Part shown: piece by piece, positions 9,794 to 18,951 of the stretch
How positions within the stretch are numbered: the first letter of the stretch is position 1
Layout of the letters: each line of letters starts with the position of its first letter
Source: Batkoa obscura
Lineage: Eukaryota; Entomophthoromycota; Entomophthoromycetes; Entomophthorales; Batkoaceae
DNA: 64,000 bases
Reading direction: 5' to 3'
Assembly (NCBI GenBank): GCA_030770535.1
Contig: JASVEC010000005.1
Location: 1,798,001 to 1,862,000, forward strand
Notes under the pieces: model-generated
Database searches by the model: none
What the model was told of the DNA's origin: nothing
Seen by the model: the letters and a program-made list of their open reading frames with translations, nothing else
Translations under genes and position numbers: made by a program

Positions 9794-12662
9794 TTTATTT
9801 TTGTTCCTTTTATAGTTTTAAATAAAACTGGTTCAATAACCTCGGGGAATCATTGCTTTCATGGTTCCTATGAACTTTTCTATATTAAGCTTCTAATTAT
9901 AAGTCATAGTACACATCTAACTAATATAATACTTAAATCATATTTAAGCAATCCTTTAATAAAGCTATTTTTAAATATATGAAATCCTTATTTGAATATA
10001 TACAATCATTTATCATGCAAATATTTTATCACAAATATTTAAAATAAAAAATAAAAAATAAATTTTGTAAATCATACATAATCGTTTTGGTCACCTACAT
10101 CCCTTGATTCAATAAATAAGGAACAGCTTATAATTCAAACAAATTTAATATTTAATATTAAAAAATGACATGCATGACCTATTTAATTCATATATATTTG
10201 AATGATCTAATTTAAATTATAATTATGCTTTTATTAAAATATAATATAAATATGCTATCACTAGTAAAAAATAAACGTTTTATATTTCGATAGTGAGATT
10301 TCTATTATTTAATTCCAATAAAAGTATCCATTAAATTGTGAGTAATTCTAATTTGAACAATAAATCAATAAGTAAAGTACCATGGGCTCTTACTTATTTA
10401 CTAAATTGAATTTAGAATTTTAATAATTTATTTAATGGCTTTAACCTAATGTATTATTTATAATTATAAACATATGTTAATCATCCCTCAAATCAAGTAG
10501 CTAAATATAATAATTAGAATATTTGATAGCGATATAACCTAAACAGGTTAAATGTATAATAATAATTTCGCGTTAAAATAAAACATCAATTAAAAGTGAA
10601 TAATTATATAGTCGTGCATTTCATTTATATTAAATTTTCTCCCTTAAACCTATAAGTATGATTTAGTAGTTATCCTCATATTTAATAGTTTATTGTTCAA
10701 AGCTAAATTCCTTAGTATAAGCTTAGTTTTAGTATTGAATTAGGTTAGCATATATATTTATTAATATATTGTATCTCATATTAATTTATAAAGTATAGTA
10801 AAAATTTATCTAAGATCAAGGCCAAATTTGGCAACTAGTATTGTGTGTCATTATTTAATTGGTGTTTATCCATTATAATTTTATTTTTTTCACAATTTTA
10901 TATTAGTGATCCATAAATTCATTAACTGGTATATTCAGGTTAATATCCCTTTTATTACTTTCATGACCTCTTTTAGAATATTAATATATTAAACATTCCG
11001 ATAGGATCAATATTTTCGACATTTTCAAAATGTATTTCATGACTATTATTTAACTCATTTTGGGCTTTTCGTTTAATTTAGTTTGGTAATCACGTTATAA
11101 TAAGTCTGATAAATCTCCTCAAACTACTTATACGTTTTAAGATGAACTTTTATTTTTAGCTATCGTTATAAATCCTTTAATAACATATGGGGCTGTTTTT
11201 TTGGTTTCATTATTTTTCCGTTTTTTAAGCGCTATTTGAGTGGAAAATTTGTTAGTAGAATTCTTAAACACAAAAATACATCCTCATATTTTAAATACCA
11301 CAGCTTTGTAATCTATAAGTATTATTCATGGAATGCCCAATAAAAAATGAAATATGAGTCCCAAGGGTAAGTTGAGATTAAAAAAGTAAAGTCTATATTA
11401 ACTTAATATATAAAAACAAATGTAACAATGTTAAAAATGAATAAAAACAAGTGAGCTATCGAGTTATCTATATCATTTCATATTATATATTATATATTAT
11501 AAAACCCAAATTTCCACAACTTAATAGATATAATAAATAAGCCAATCAAGCTTTTTAGATATATTATGAAGGTAATGTAAAATTTATACAGGATTGCAAA
11601 TAATAATAATTGAAAGCACCAAAATTTTAAAAAGTAACACAACATAAAAGATGGGAAGGATTTGTTAAAAATGATTTGCCCAGAATAAATATCCTAGGAT
11701 TTTTTATAAAAATAAAAGGAGGCATTGTTAATCCCAGACCTTAACTCCAGCAAATATTAACATACATTTAATTCAGAATAACCATAGGACAAATACATCT
11801 TTGTAATAATTCTATCCACAATATATAAATTAATTTTTGAGTATAAGAGACATCATTGGATTATTAAATTAGATTTTTAATGTTTGTTATGGTTTTACAT
11901 ATGATCAACTTTATAAAGAAAACTTCCAAACACATGGGAGAAAAAATCACTCTAAGCTTGATATTGGCTGAAAGGATTTTTAAATCTGTTTAAAAGCATG
12001 GTACTATAAATATAACGTTTCCAAACACTTAAAAGCAAATAAAAACTATTATTGAATGTCCTATAGCCAATTGTTGATTATGGGAGTATTTTACTAATTA
12101 AGGAAAAACATCAAGTCTAAAATAGTTTATCACAGATAAGCTGTTATCCAGTATTTAATTTTTTCAGATAGTTTAAAAGGATATTAAACCTTACCCAAAT
12201 ATATATAATAAACATGGTAATTGCTACTAAATTTTTTATCTAAATTCTGAACGGATCAAGGACTGCAAAGTACTTTATTTGTAGTGATAAAATTATGGTA
12301 CGGTATCTTTAAAAGGTAGATTTTTAATCTCGTTATCCTCGTTTTGAACTTCGTAAATTTAATAAACTACACTGAATTCTATTCAAAGAGCAATAGTTAT
12401 TTTCTTTGGTTATAAGAGTCACGGAAAATTTGACAATTAAGTTAAAAATTAAGATATTTAATAAAAAAAGTATAATCAAATAGATTTTTTCTTTTTAAAT
12501 TTAATACGAAAAATTTTTATAAACTTTTTAATTTTAAAAATAGGTTGTCTCAAAGTCCATTTAGTACGAAGCTATTTGATTTCCAAAACATACTAAAATA
12601 TATAAAATGATAAGGCTGGACTGTATCTTTATGTTCATGTCTTTATTTTAAAAATGTCATAT
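9794..12662. other. Gene-free stretch
   Basis: About 2.9 kb upstream of the third homeobox gene, without a supported gene. One MITE at 11189 and one at its right border (12663). Simple AT runs near 11480-11500. Confidence 0.6.
11189..11285 (-). mobile_element. MITE (GGGG-MITE family)
   Basis: GGGGCTG to CATCCTC, with ATAT on both flanks. Its TTGGTTTCATTATTTT block is identical to the transposon E right terminus over 16 nt. Confidence 0.88.
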
Positions 12663-12759
12663 GGGGATTTTTTTTTTAGCTTCATCACTTTTTCCATCTT
12701 AAACGCTATTTGAACGGAAAATTTGTTGGTAAAATTCTTAAATACAAAAATACACCCTC
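12663..12759 (-). mobile_element. MITE at the truncated 5' edge of E1
   Basis: GGGGATTTTTTTTT to CACCCTC, ATAT flanks. To its right is transposon E sequence; to its left is unrelated DNA, so the first ~185 bp of E1 are missing exactly at this insertion. Confidence 0.85.
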
Positions 12760-12892
12760 ATATGTTTTATGTCACTTCTGTTAAATATTTAATAAGTATA
12801 TATCATATAACTATATAACTATATAATTATATAATTATATAATTATATAAATACACTTATTCGACTTTATTTTCTGTTGAAATAAAAATAAA

Positions 12893-13320
12893 ATGCAAAC
12901 TTTCATAACTAAACTTCCAAATGGAATTTTTCAAAATTTCAATATAATAGGGAGGAGTACACAATATAAACATTGTAATTCATTCACACCAATTCTAAGA
13001 GCTACTTATAATAACTTAGGGTTTATAGAATTTTATAATAAAACAAAACAAAATAAAGAAAAGATATATTATCAAAGTTTACTATCGATAATAATAAACT
13101 TAATCAAGTAATGTATAAAATTAGTGCTTTAAGGGAAACAGGAAACAAAAATCAACAAGTAGCGTTATTATCAACTATAGCTTCAGTATATTCTTTTGAT
13201 GAATGTAAGAGTTTTGGGTTTAATATAAATAGAAATCAATATGATTACTCAAAAGTAAGTAATAATAGTAATAAAATATCAACGTTACAACTTGTCATTA
13301 AAAATACAAAAAAAAATTAA
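12893..13320 (+). pseudogene. Transposase 5' frames of E1
   Basis: Two frames, 72 and 69 codons, overlap at the tetranucleotide-like TAATG (stop of the first, ATG of the second). The second frame closes early at a changed poly-A tract. The same pair occurs in E2, E3 and E4. Confidence 0.75.
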
Positions 13321-13457
13321 AGATGAGCAAATTGAAACTATTATACAATATTTACTAAATGATTCAACTATTTCATCAAGATTTAATAAAAAAAATAATG
13401 ATAGTAAATATTCATCAGATAATATATATATTAAATAAAAGTAGAAGAATGATATAT

Positions 13458-13556
13458 GGGGGTGTTTTTTTTGACTTCATTATTTTTTCCATTTTTTAAG
13501 CGCTATTTAAGTGGAAAATTTGTTAGTAAAATTCTTAAACACAAAAATACATCCCC
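13458..13556 (-). mobile_element. MITE inserted in E1 transposase
   Basis: 99 bp, GGGGGTG to CATCCCC. Left flank ends ATAT and right flank begins ATAT. The empty site in E5 reads GATATATAATAAAT, proving a 4-bp duplication. Confidence 0.93.
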
Positions 13557-13883
13557 ATATAGTAAATATTTTAATGATTTAAAAGATAAAGCAGTAGCTA
13601 GGTCAACATTTTTTAAATATATATCAAGTAATTTCAAAAATCCAGCAAGAAAAACGGATCTATGTAATATATGTGCTCAGTATACAGTTAGAAAAAAGTT
13701 GTTTGAAAATAAAATAAATGCAGCAAAAAACAGAGCAGAGATAGAAGAAATTCTCAATGAAGAAGAAAAGTTATACAAATTACATAAATTCTGTGTTGAT
13801 ACTCAAAAAAACACATTTAATGAAACTATCAAAAAATTAAATAACAAAAGTTGTATAATAATTCTAGATTTTAAACAAAATAT

Positions 13884-13982
13884 GGGGGTGTTTTTTTTGA
13901 CTTCATTATTTTTTCCATTTTCTTAGTGCTATTTAAGCGGAAAATTTGTTAGTAAAATTCTTAAACGCAAAAATACATTCCC
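13884..13982 (-). mobile_element. MITE inserted in E1 transposase
   Basis: 99 bp, GGGGGTG to CATTCCC. The empty site in E2 (AAACAAAATATGGAAATA) shows a single ATAT. Confidence 0.93.
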
Positions 13983-14455
13983 ATATGGAAATAGGAACAA
14001 GACCAGATTCAATAAATCCAGATCATTATAATAAACAAGCTATATCAGTATTAGATTTTGATGTATTATATTTAAAAGATGATAAAAAAATAGGTAAAGT
14101 TTACTTTGATTATTTATCTAAAATATTGAATCATGATTCAGCATATGGGGCGTCCTAATTGGTTTCAGAATCTACTTAGAAATTAATCCAAATTTAAAAT
14201 TTCAAGTTTGTGTCCAATATAACAGTTAAATCTAAAAAGCCTAAAATTAAATGTCTCTATTTAAAACTTATTTTAATTGTTTCCTTTTCTTAAATAGCTA
14301 ATTTTCCTAACTATATATTTTATGTTAGTTCTGTTAGATATTTAACAGATATATAATATATAACTATATGATTATATAATTATATAAATACATAATTATA
14401 TAAACACAGTTATTTGACTTTATTTGACTTTATTTTTTGTTGAAATAAAAATAAA

Positions 14456-14674
14456 ATGCAAACTTTCATAACTAAACTTCGAAATGAAATTTTTCAAAAG
14501 TTCAATACAATAGGGAGGAGTACACAATATAAACATTGTAATTCATTCACACCAATTCTAAGAGCTACTTATAATAACTTAGGGTTTATAGAATTTTATA
14601 ATAAAACAAAACAAAATAAAGAAAAGATATATTATCAAAGTTTACTATCGATAATAATAAACTTAATCAAGTAA
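14456..14674 (+). CDS. Transposon E first frame (transposase N-terminal part)
   Basis: 72 codons starting MQTFITKL. It is nearly identical in E1, E3 and E4, so it is under constraint or recently spread. No domain recognised. Its stop overlaps the ATG of the next frame (AAGTAATG). It shares reading phase with the third frame (14918-15994), so one shift of -1 and one of +1, or an unrecognised intron, would be needed to read all three together. Confidence 0.6.
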   Translation: MQTFITKLRNEIFQKFNTIGRSTQYKHCNSFTPILRATYNNLGFIEFYNKTKQNKEKIYYQSLLSIIINLIK

Positions 14675-14997
14675 TGTATAAAATTAGTGCTTTAAGGGAA
14701 ACAGGAAACAAAAATCAACAAGTAGCGTTATTATCAACTATAGCTTCAGTATATTCTTTTGATGAATGTAAGAGTTTTGGGTTTAATATAAATAGAAATC
14801 AACATGATTACTCAAAAACAAGTAATAATAATAAAATATCAACATTACAACCTATTATTAAAAATACAAAAAAAACTAAAGATGAGCAAATTGAAACTAT
14901 TATACAATATTTACTAAATGATTCAACTATTTCATCAAGATTTAATAAAAAAAACAATGATAGTAAATATTCATCAGATAATATATATATTAAATAA
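14674..14997 (+). CDS. Transposon E second frame (helical N-terminal domain)
   Basis: 107 codons. The block ALRETGNKNQQVALLSTIAS followed by FDECKSFGFNINRNQYDY resembles the N-terminal DNA-binding helices that precede the catalytic domain in a widespread group of uncharacterised eukaryotic DDE transposases (family resemblance recalled, not searched). The phase is open about 20 codons upstream of the ATG in all copies, and the old copy E7 reads through this point, so the ATG is probably not the true start. The frame ends inside the third frame at an A8 run; a copy with A7 (30235-30487) joins the two. Confidence 0.65.
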   Translation: MYKISALRETGNKNQQVALLSTIASVYSFDECKSFGFNINRNQHDYSKTSNNNKISTLQPIIKNTKKTKDEQIETIIQYLLNDSTISSRFNKKNNDSKYSSDNIYIK

Positions 14998-15994
14998 AAG
15001 TAGAAGAATCACATACAGTAAATATTTAAATGGTTTAAAAGATAAAGCAGTAGCTAGGTCAACGTTCTTTAAATATATACCAACTAATTTCAAAAATCCA
15101 GCAAGAAAAACGGATCTATGTAATATATGTACCCAGTATACAGTTAGAAAAAAGTTATTTGAAAATAAAATAAATAAAGTAATAAAAAACAAAGCAGAAA
15201 TAGAAGAAATTTCCAATAAAGAAGAAAAATTATACAAATTACATAAATTCTGTGTTGATACTCAAAAAAACACATTTAATGAAACTATCAAAAAATTAAA
15301 TAACAAAAGTTGTATAATAATTCTAGATTTTAAACAAAATATGGAAATAGGAACAAGACCAGATTCAATAAATCTAGATTATTATAATAAACAAGCTATA
15401 TCAGTATTAGGTTTTAGTGTATTATATATAAAAGATGATAAAACAATAGACAAGGTTTACTTTGATTATTTATCTGAAATATTGAATCATGATTCAGCAT
15501 ATGCAGGAGATTGTTTAATCGATTTAATCTCTACAGAGCTTTTATTTAAAAAGTTCACAAAAATTAATATATGGGCAGATACAGGAAATCATTTTAGATC
15601 CCAAGAGTTCTTACATTATATGTTTAAAGAAATTCATAAAATAAATGGTAGTTTGAATGTTAATCTTAATTTTTTTGCTGAGCATCATGGAAAAAGTATA
15701 GTTGATGGACATTTTGGAAACCTTTCAAAATGGAAAAGTAGTTTTGAAGCGTTAGGTAAAATAGAAGATATCGATCAATTAATTTCAAGATTTGAGGCTT
15801 TTATTTGCGAGCATAATAAAATTAATAACTCGACTGTTAATAATGGGAAAACAGATATAATTTTTAAAAAGTATAAAAGAAACAAAAATACAAAAAGAAT
15901 AATAGAGATGCAAGGCATTAAGAAGTATTTACATGTTATTAAACATAATAATAAGCTATATTGTTATCCAGTATCTGATATATCAAAAAAGTGA
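14918..15994 (+). CDS. Transposon E third frame: DDE-type transposase catalytic part
   Basis: 358 codons as drawn; the true homologous region starts near residue 24 (ILNKSRR). Visible motifs: ARSTFFKY and ARKTDLCNIC (C68, C71) with LHKFC (H109, C112), a possible zinc site; then three acidic positions in RNase-H-like spacing: D137 in IIILDFKQ, D221 in WADTGNHF, and E255 or D263 in AEHHGKSIVDGHFG. Family knowledge: such a triad coordinates two metal ions for strand cleavage and transfer. The C-terminal part is basic (FKKYKRNKNTKR). No stop interrupts it, so this is the only apparently whole catalytic region in the window. Confidence 0.75.
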   Translation: MIQLFHQDLIKKTMIVNIHQIIYILNKSRRITYSKYLNGLKDKAVARSTFFKYIPTNFKNPARKTDLCNICTQYTVRKKLFENKINKVIKNKAEIEEISNKEEKLYKLHKFCVDTQKNTFNETIKKLNNKSCIIILDFKQNMEIGTRPDSINLDYYNKQAISVLGFSVLYIKDDKTIDKVYFDYLSEILNHDSAYAGDCLIDLISTELLFKKFTKINIWADTGNHFRSQEFLHYMFKEIHKINGSLNVNLNFFAEHHGKSIVDGHFGNLSKWKSSFEALGKIEDIDQLISRFEAFICEHNKINNSTVNNGKTDIIFKKYKRNKNTKRIIEMQGIKKYLHVIKHNNKLYCYPVSDISKK

Positions 15995-16098
15995 TATATT
16001 ATAATCAAAGCTATAAGGTCTATAGAAAATAGAAAAATTAAAAGATCAATCCCAGTTTACCTCATAAAAATAACAGAGAATTTAAAATTTCAATATTT

Positions 16099-16196
16099 GG
16101 GGATGTACTTTTGTGTTTAAGAATTTTACTAACAAATTTTCCACTTAAATAGCACTTAAAAAATGGAAAAAATAATGAAGTCAAAAAAAACACCCC
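16099..16196 (+). mobile_element. MITE inserted in the E2 3' region
   Basis: GGGGATGTAC to ACACCCC. Left flank ATTT; the right flank is the same with its first base changed. E4 supplies the empty site (GATATTTATTAAG). Confidence 0.85.
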
Positions 16197-16270
16197 CTTT
16201 ACTAAAGCAAGTAGTTTGTTAAATAATAGAAATCAATTATTAAATGTTAATATTACTTAAGTTATTAATA

Positions 16271-16405
16271 GCCAAGTTGATAAATAGCAAAGAACAGTAA
16301 CTGTAATAATATGTAAAAACTATTATTACTTGTACTATATAGGGATGGTTAGTTATAGTTTTGAGGCTAACCACTCCCTCCCATACAGCTATTTATTAAC
16401 TTGGC
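16271..16405. repeat. 135-bp inverted-repeat module in E2
   Basis: 18-bp arms GCCAAGTTGATAAATAGC and GCTATTTATTAACTTGGC, with AATA directly outside both ends (16267-16270 and 16406-16409). Inside, GGGATGGTTAG faces CTAACCACTCCC as a second hairpin. Present at the same place in E4 and E5. Either a structural part of the element or an old MITE fixed in the family. Confidence 0.85.
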
Positions 16406-16690
16406 AATATATTAATAATGTAATTATAATATCAAAATAGTTTATTTATTTGATAATAAATCTACAATGTTAGTTATAAAGCAGTCAATAATAAATATTT
16501 CTCAATTAAATTTTATAAGAACATGTATTTAAGATCTAGTAGAAATTCAACTAACTTACAGCATGAGCTATAATACAATGATTTAGAACTATGTTTGGGT
16601 ACTTTTGTTTTAATGAAAGATTTGATTTTATAGAATTTTAAGCGAAGTTTTTAAAATTAGATAAATAATGAAACTAATTCAGACAACCCC

Positions 16691-17369
16691 ATATTTTACT
16701 ACTATTATTACTTATTTCTGAATAATCATATTGATTTCTATTTATATTAAACCCAAAACTCTTACATTCATCAAAAGAATATACTGAAGCTATAGTTGAT
16801 AATAACGCTACTTGTTGATTTTTGTTTCCTGTTTCCCTTAAAGCACTAATTTTATACATTACTTGATTAAGTTTATTATTATCGATAGTAAACTTTGATA
16901 ATATATCTTTTCTTTATTTTGTTTTGTTTTATTATAAAATTCTATAAACCCTAAGTTATTATAAGTAGCTCTTAGAATTGGTGTGAATGAATTACAATGT
17001 TTATATTGTGTACTCCTCCCTATTATATTGAAATTTTGAAAAATTCCATTTGGAAGTTTAGTTATGAAAGTTTGCATTTTATTTTTATTTCAACAGAAAA
17101 TAAAGTCGAATAAGTGTATTTATATAATTATATAATTATATAATTATATAGTTATATAGTTATATATCTGTTAAATATCTAACAGAACTAACATAAATAG
17201 ATAGTTAGGAAAATTAGCTATTTAAGAAAAGGAAACAATTAAAATAAGTTTTAAATAGAGACATTTAATTTTAGGCTTTTTAGATTTAACTGTTATATTG
17301 GACACAAACTTAAAATTTTAAATTTGGATTAATTTCTAAGTAGATTCTGAAACCAATTAGGACAGCCCC
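16691..17369 (-). mobile_element. Transposon E, copy E3 (5' quarter only)
   Basis: Reverse strand. The 5' terminus GGGGCTGTCCTAATTGG is at 17369. It contains the first frame (16859-17077) and about 60 codons of the second (16674-16859), then is cut at AAAATAT where the right end of E2 begins. The AT-rich tandem tract is present at about 17120-17165. Confidence 0.85.
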
Positions 17370-17373
17370 ATAT

Positions 17374-17471
17374 GGGAATGTGTTTTTGTATTTAAGAACT
17401 TTACTAACAATTTTCCACCCAAATAGTACTTTAAAGATGGAAAAAATAATGAAGTCAAAAAAACGTCACCC
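17374..17471 (+). mobile_element. MITE adjoining the E3 terminus
   Basis: GGGAATG to GTCACCC, with ATAT at 17370-17373 and 17472-17475. One ATAT separates it from the E3 terminus, so the two insertions used the same site. Confidence 0.85.
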
Positions 17472-17512
17472 ATATATTAATTTTTCTTTTCTGTTATTTT
17501 TTTATTATATTT

Positions 17513-17609
17513 GGGGATGTATTTCTGTGTTTAACAATTTTGCTAATAATTTTCCCGCTCAAATAGCGCTTAAAATGGAAAAAATAATGAGAGCCAAAAA
17601 AGGACCCCC
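17513..17609 (+). mobile_element. MITE (GGGG-MITE family)
   Basis: GGGGATGTATTTCTGTG to GACCCCC, with ATTT on both flanks. Confidence 0.88.
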
Positions 17610-17974
17610 ATTTATTTCTCAAACTTTCCCTCTTTGTATCAGTTTAAAAGTAGTCCATACATACTTTTTTATAACCTTTTCATTCAAATTGGTATTGATA
17701 ATTTTACTTCAGCTTAATTTGTTTTATATTTAGTCATGTTTTTGTGATTTATTGTATCTATAATAATAAAAGTAATTTTCTAATAATAATAAAGGTATTG
17801 ATTAAGTTAATAAACATATTATTTTACCCCTTTTGAATTATTTTTTTATAAAAAGTAAAAATTTGCAGATTTTAGCAATTTTCACTAACAAGGTAAAGAA
17901 AGGCTTTTTGATTAAATTAAATACACAAATACCGTAACAGTTTGGGATTGAAATTTTTAAATTAATCTAATTGA

Positions 17975-18066
17975 TTATTTATTGTCTTCATTACTTTTTC
18001 CATTTTTTAAGCGCGTTTGAAGTATAAAATTTGCTAGTAAGATCCAAGTACAAAAATAAGCCCCCC
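17975..18066 (-). mobile_element. MITE, left end lost
   Basis: The core TCTTCATTACTTTTTCCATT and the right end AAAATAAGCCCCCC are present; the left terminus is not. Confidence 0.7.
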
Positions 18067-18193
18067 ATAATCTCCCTTTATATTTGTTTTAAGATAATTC
18101 AAAAATGATCTATTTAGTTATTTAAAATCAAATAGTTTTATCCTGAGTTAAATTTGTTGAATTAGATTATAATTTAGAATAAAAAGTATGGTT

Positions 18194-18298
18194 GATGATG
18201 TATTTTTGTGTTTTAAGAATTTTATTAACAAATTTTTCGCTCAAATAGATAGATATAGCACTTGAAAGATAGAAAAAATAATGAAAAAAAACACCCGC
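18194..18298 (+). mobile_element. MITE with a small internal expansion
   Basis: Starts GATGATGTATTTTTGTG and ends ACACCCGC before ATAT. An extra ATAGATAG run widens the AAATAGCGC region. Confidence 0.75.
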
Positions 18299-18853
18299 AT
18301 ATTGAACCCAAATTAAAATTATTTTATAATTTTCATAGTTGATAAAATGAAAAAGTATTTGGAATTAATAAGTTTATGTTTAATTAAATATATTTATAAT
18401 AAAGTTGAAATTCAGTTCTTTTAAAATGATATGCTTTCTTTAATTAATTTATGTTTTTATAAAGTTACATTTTAAAAATAGTTCCGTGGGGGGTCCCCGA
18501 TGCTAAAAGCGCTTGGCTTAACAAAACATAAATTTCTCTTTTATCGCTTCACTTTTCAATTTTCTTTTTATAGTAATTTGGTTTAAAGCCGATTGTTGTT
18601 TTTACTTTTTTCAACTTTTAAGTCAAAAAATCTCCTAATACAGTTTTTTTAAAATTAATTCAAAGTTCAAATTTAATGAACTAAACTTTCTATTTAGTAA
18701 TTTCAACTTTACATAATAAGTCAGTTTATTTGGTGATTTTATTTTATTTAATTTCAATTTATGATTTATAAAACTTATTCAGTGCAAAATTTATTACCGC
18801 ATTTAAGTTCAATTAGTAAACAACAATTTTTTTACATTTTACCTCCAAAATAA

Positions 18854-18951
18854 GGGGATGTATTTTTGTATTTAAGAATTTTACTGACAATTTTTCCACA
18901 TAAATAGCGCTTAAAAAATGGAAAAATAATGAAACTAAAAAAAACAGCCCC
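18854..18951 (+). mobile_element. MITE with ATAA target repeat
   Basis: 98 bp, GGGGATGTATTTTTG to ACAGCCCC, ATAA on both flanks (18850-18853 and 18952-18955). Confidence 0.9.

Larger units (their letters stand above)
12760..14146 (+). mobile_element. Transposon E, copy E1 (truncated, two MITEs inside)
   Basis: The 5' half to two-thirds of the element. Open frames lie at 12893-13111 and 13111-13320 and after the MITE at 13458. Insertions at 13458-13556 and 13884-13982 interrupt the transposase; removing either with one ATAT restores the sequence seen in E2. It ends at GATTCAGCATAT, where E2 begins; the remainder of E1 is absent on the far side of E2. An AT-rich tandem tract lies near 12806-12850 ahead of the first frame. 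Confidence 0.85.
14147..16690 (+). mobile_element. Transposon E, copy E2: best-preserved DDE-type DNA transposon
   Basis: Runs from GGGGCGTCCTAATTGGTTTC to the inverse of GGGGTTGTCTGAATTAGTTT, imperfect terminal inverted repeats of about 22 bp, with ATAT on both outer flanks (14143-14146 and 16691-16694). It is 2544 bp long, including one MITE. It encodes three overlapping forward frames (14456-14674, 14674-14997, 14918-15994) and carries a 3' non-coding region with an 18-bp inverted-repeat module. The left neighbour is E1 (forward) and the right neighbour is E3 (reverse), both cut at ATAT where they meet E2. A plain DNA transposon by structure; I cannot assign it to a named superfamily. Confidence 0.88.

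Noticed and set aside
14660-14700. A 17-nt GT-AG intron (GTAATGTATAAAATTAG) joining the first two transposase frames
   Set aside because: It restores phase but is far shorter than any other intron here, and the old copy E7 keeps coding sequence across the same place, so it is probably coincidence.
17380-17733. A 117-codon forward open frame
   Set aside because: It reads through two MITEs and the spacer between them; its apparent repeat structure comes from the two MITE copies, not from a protein.
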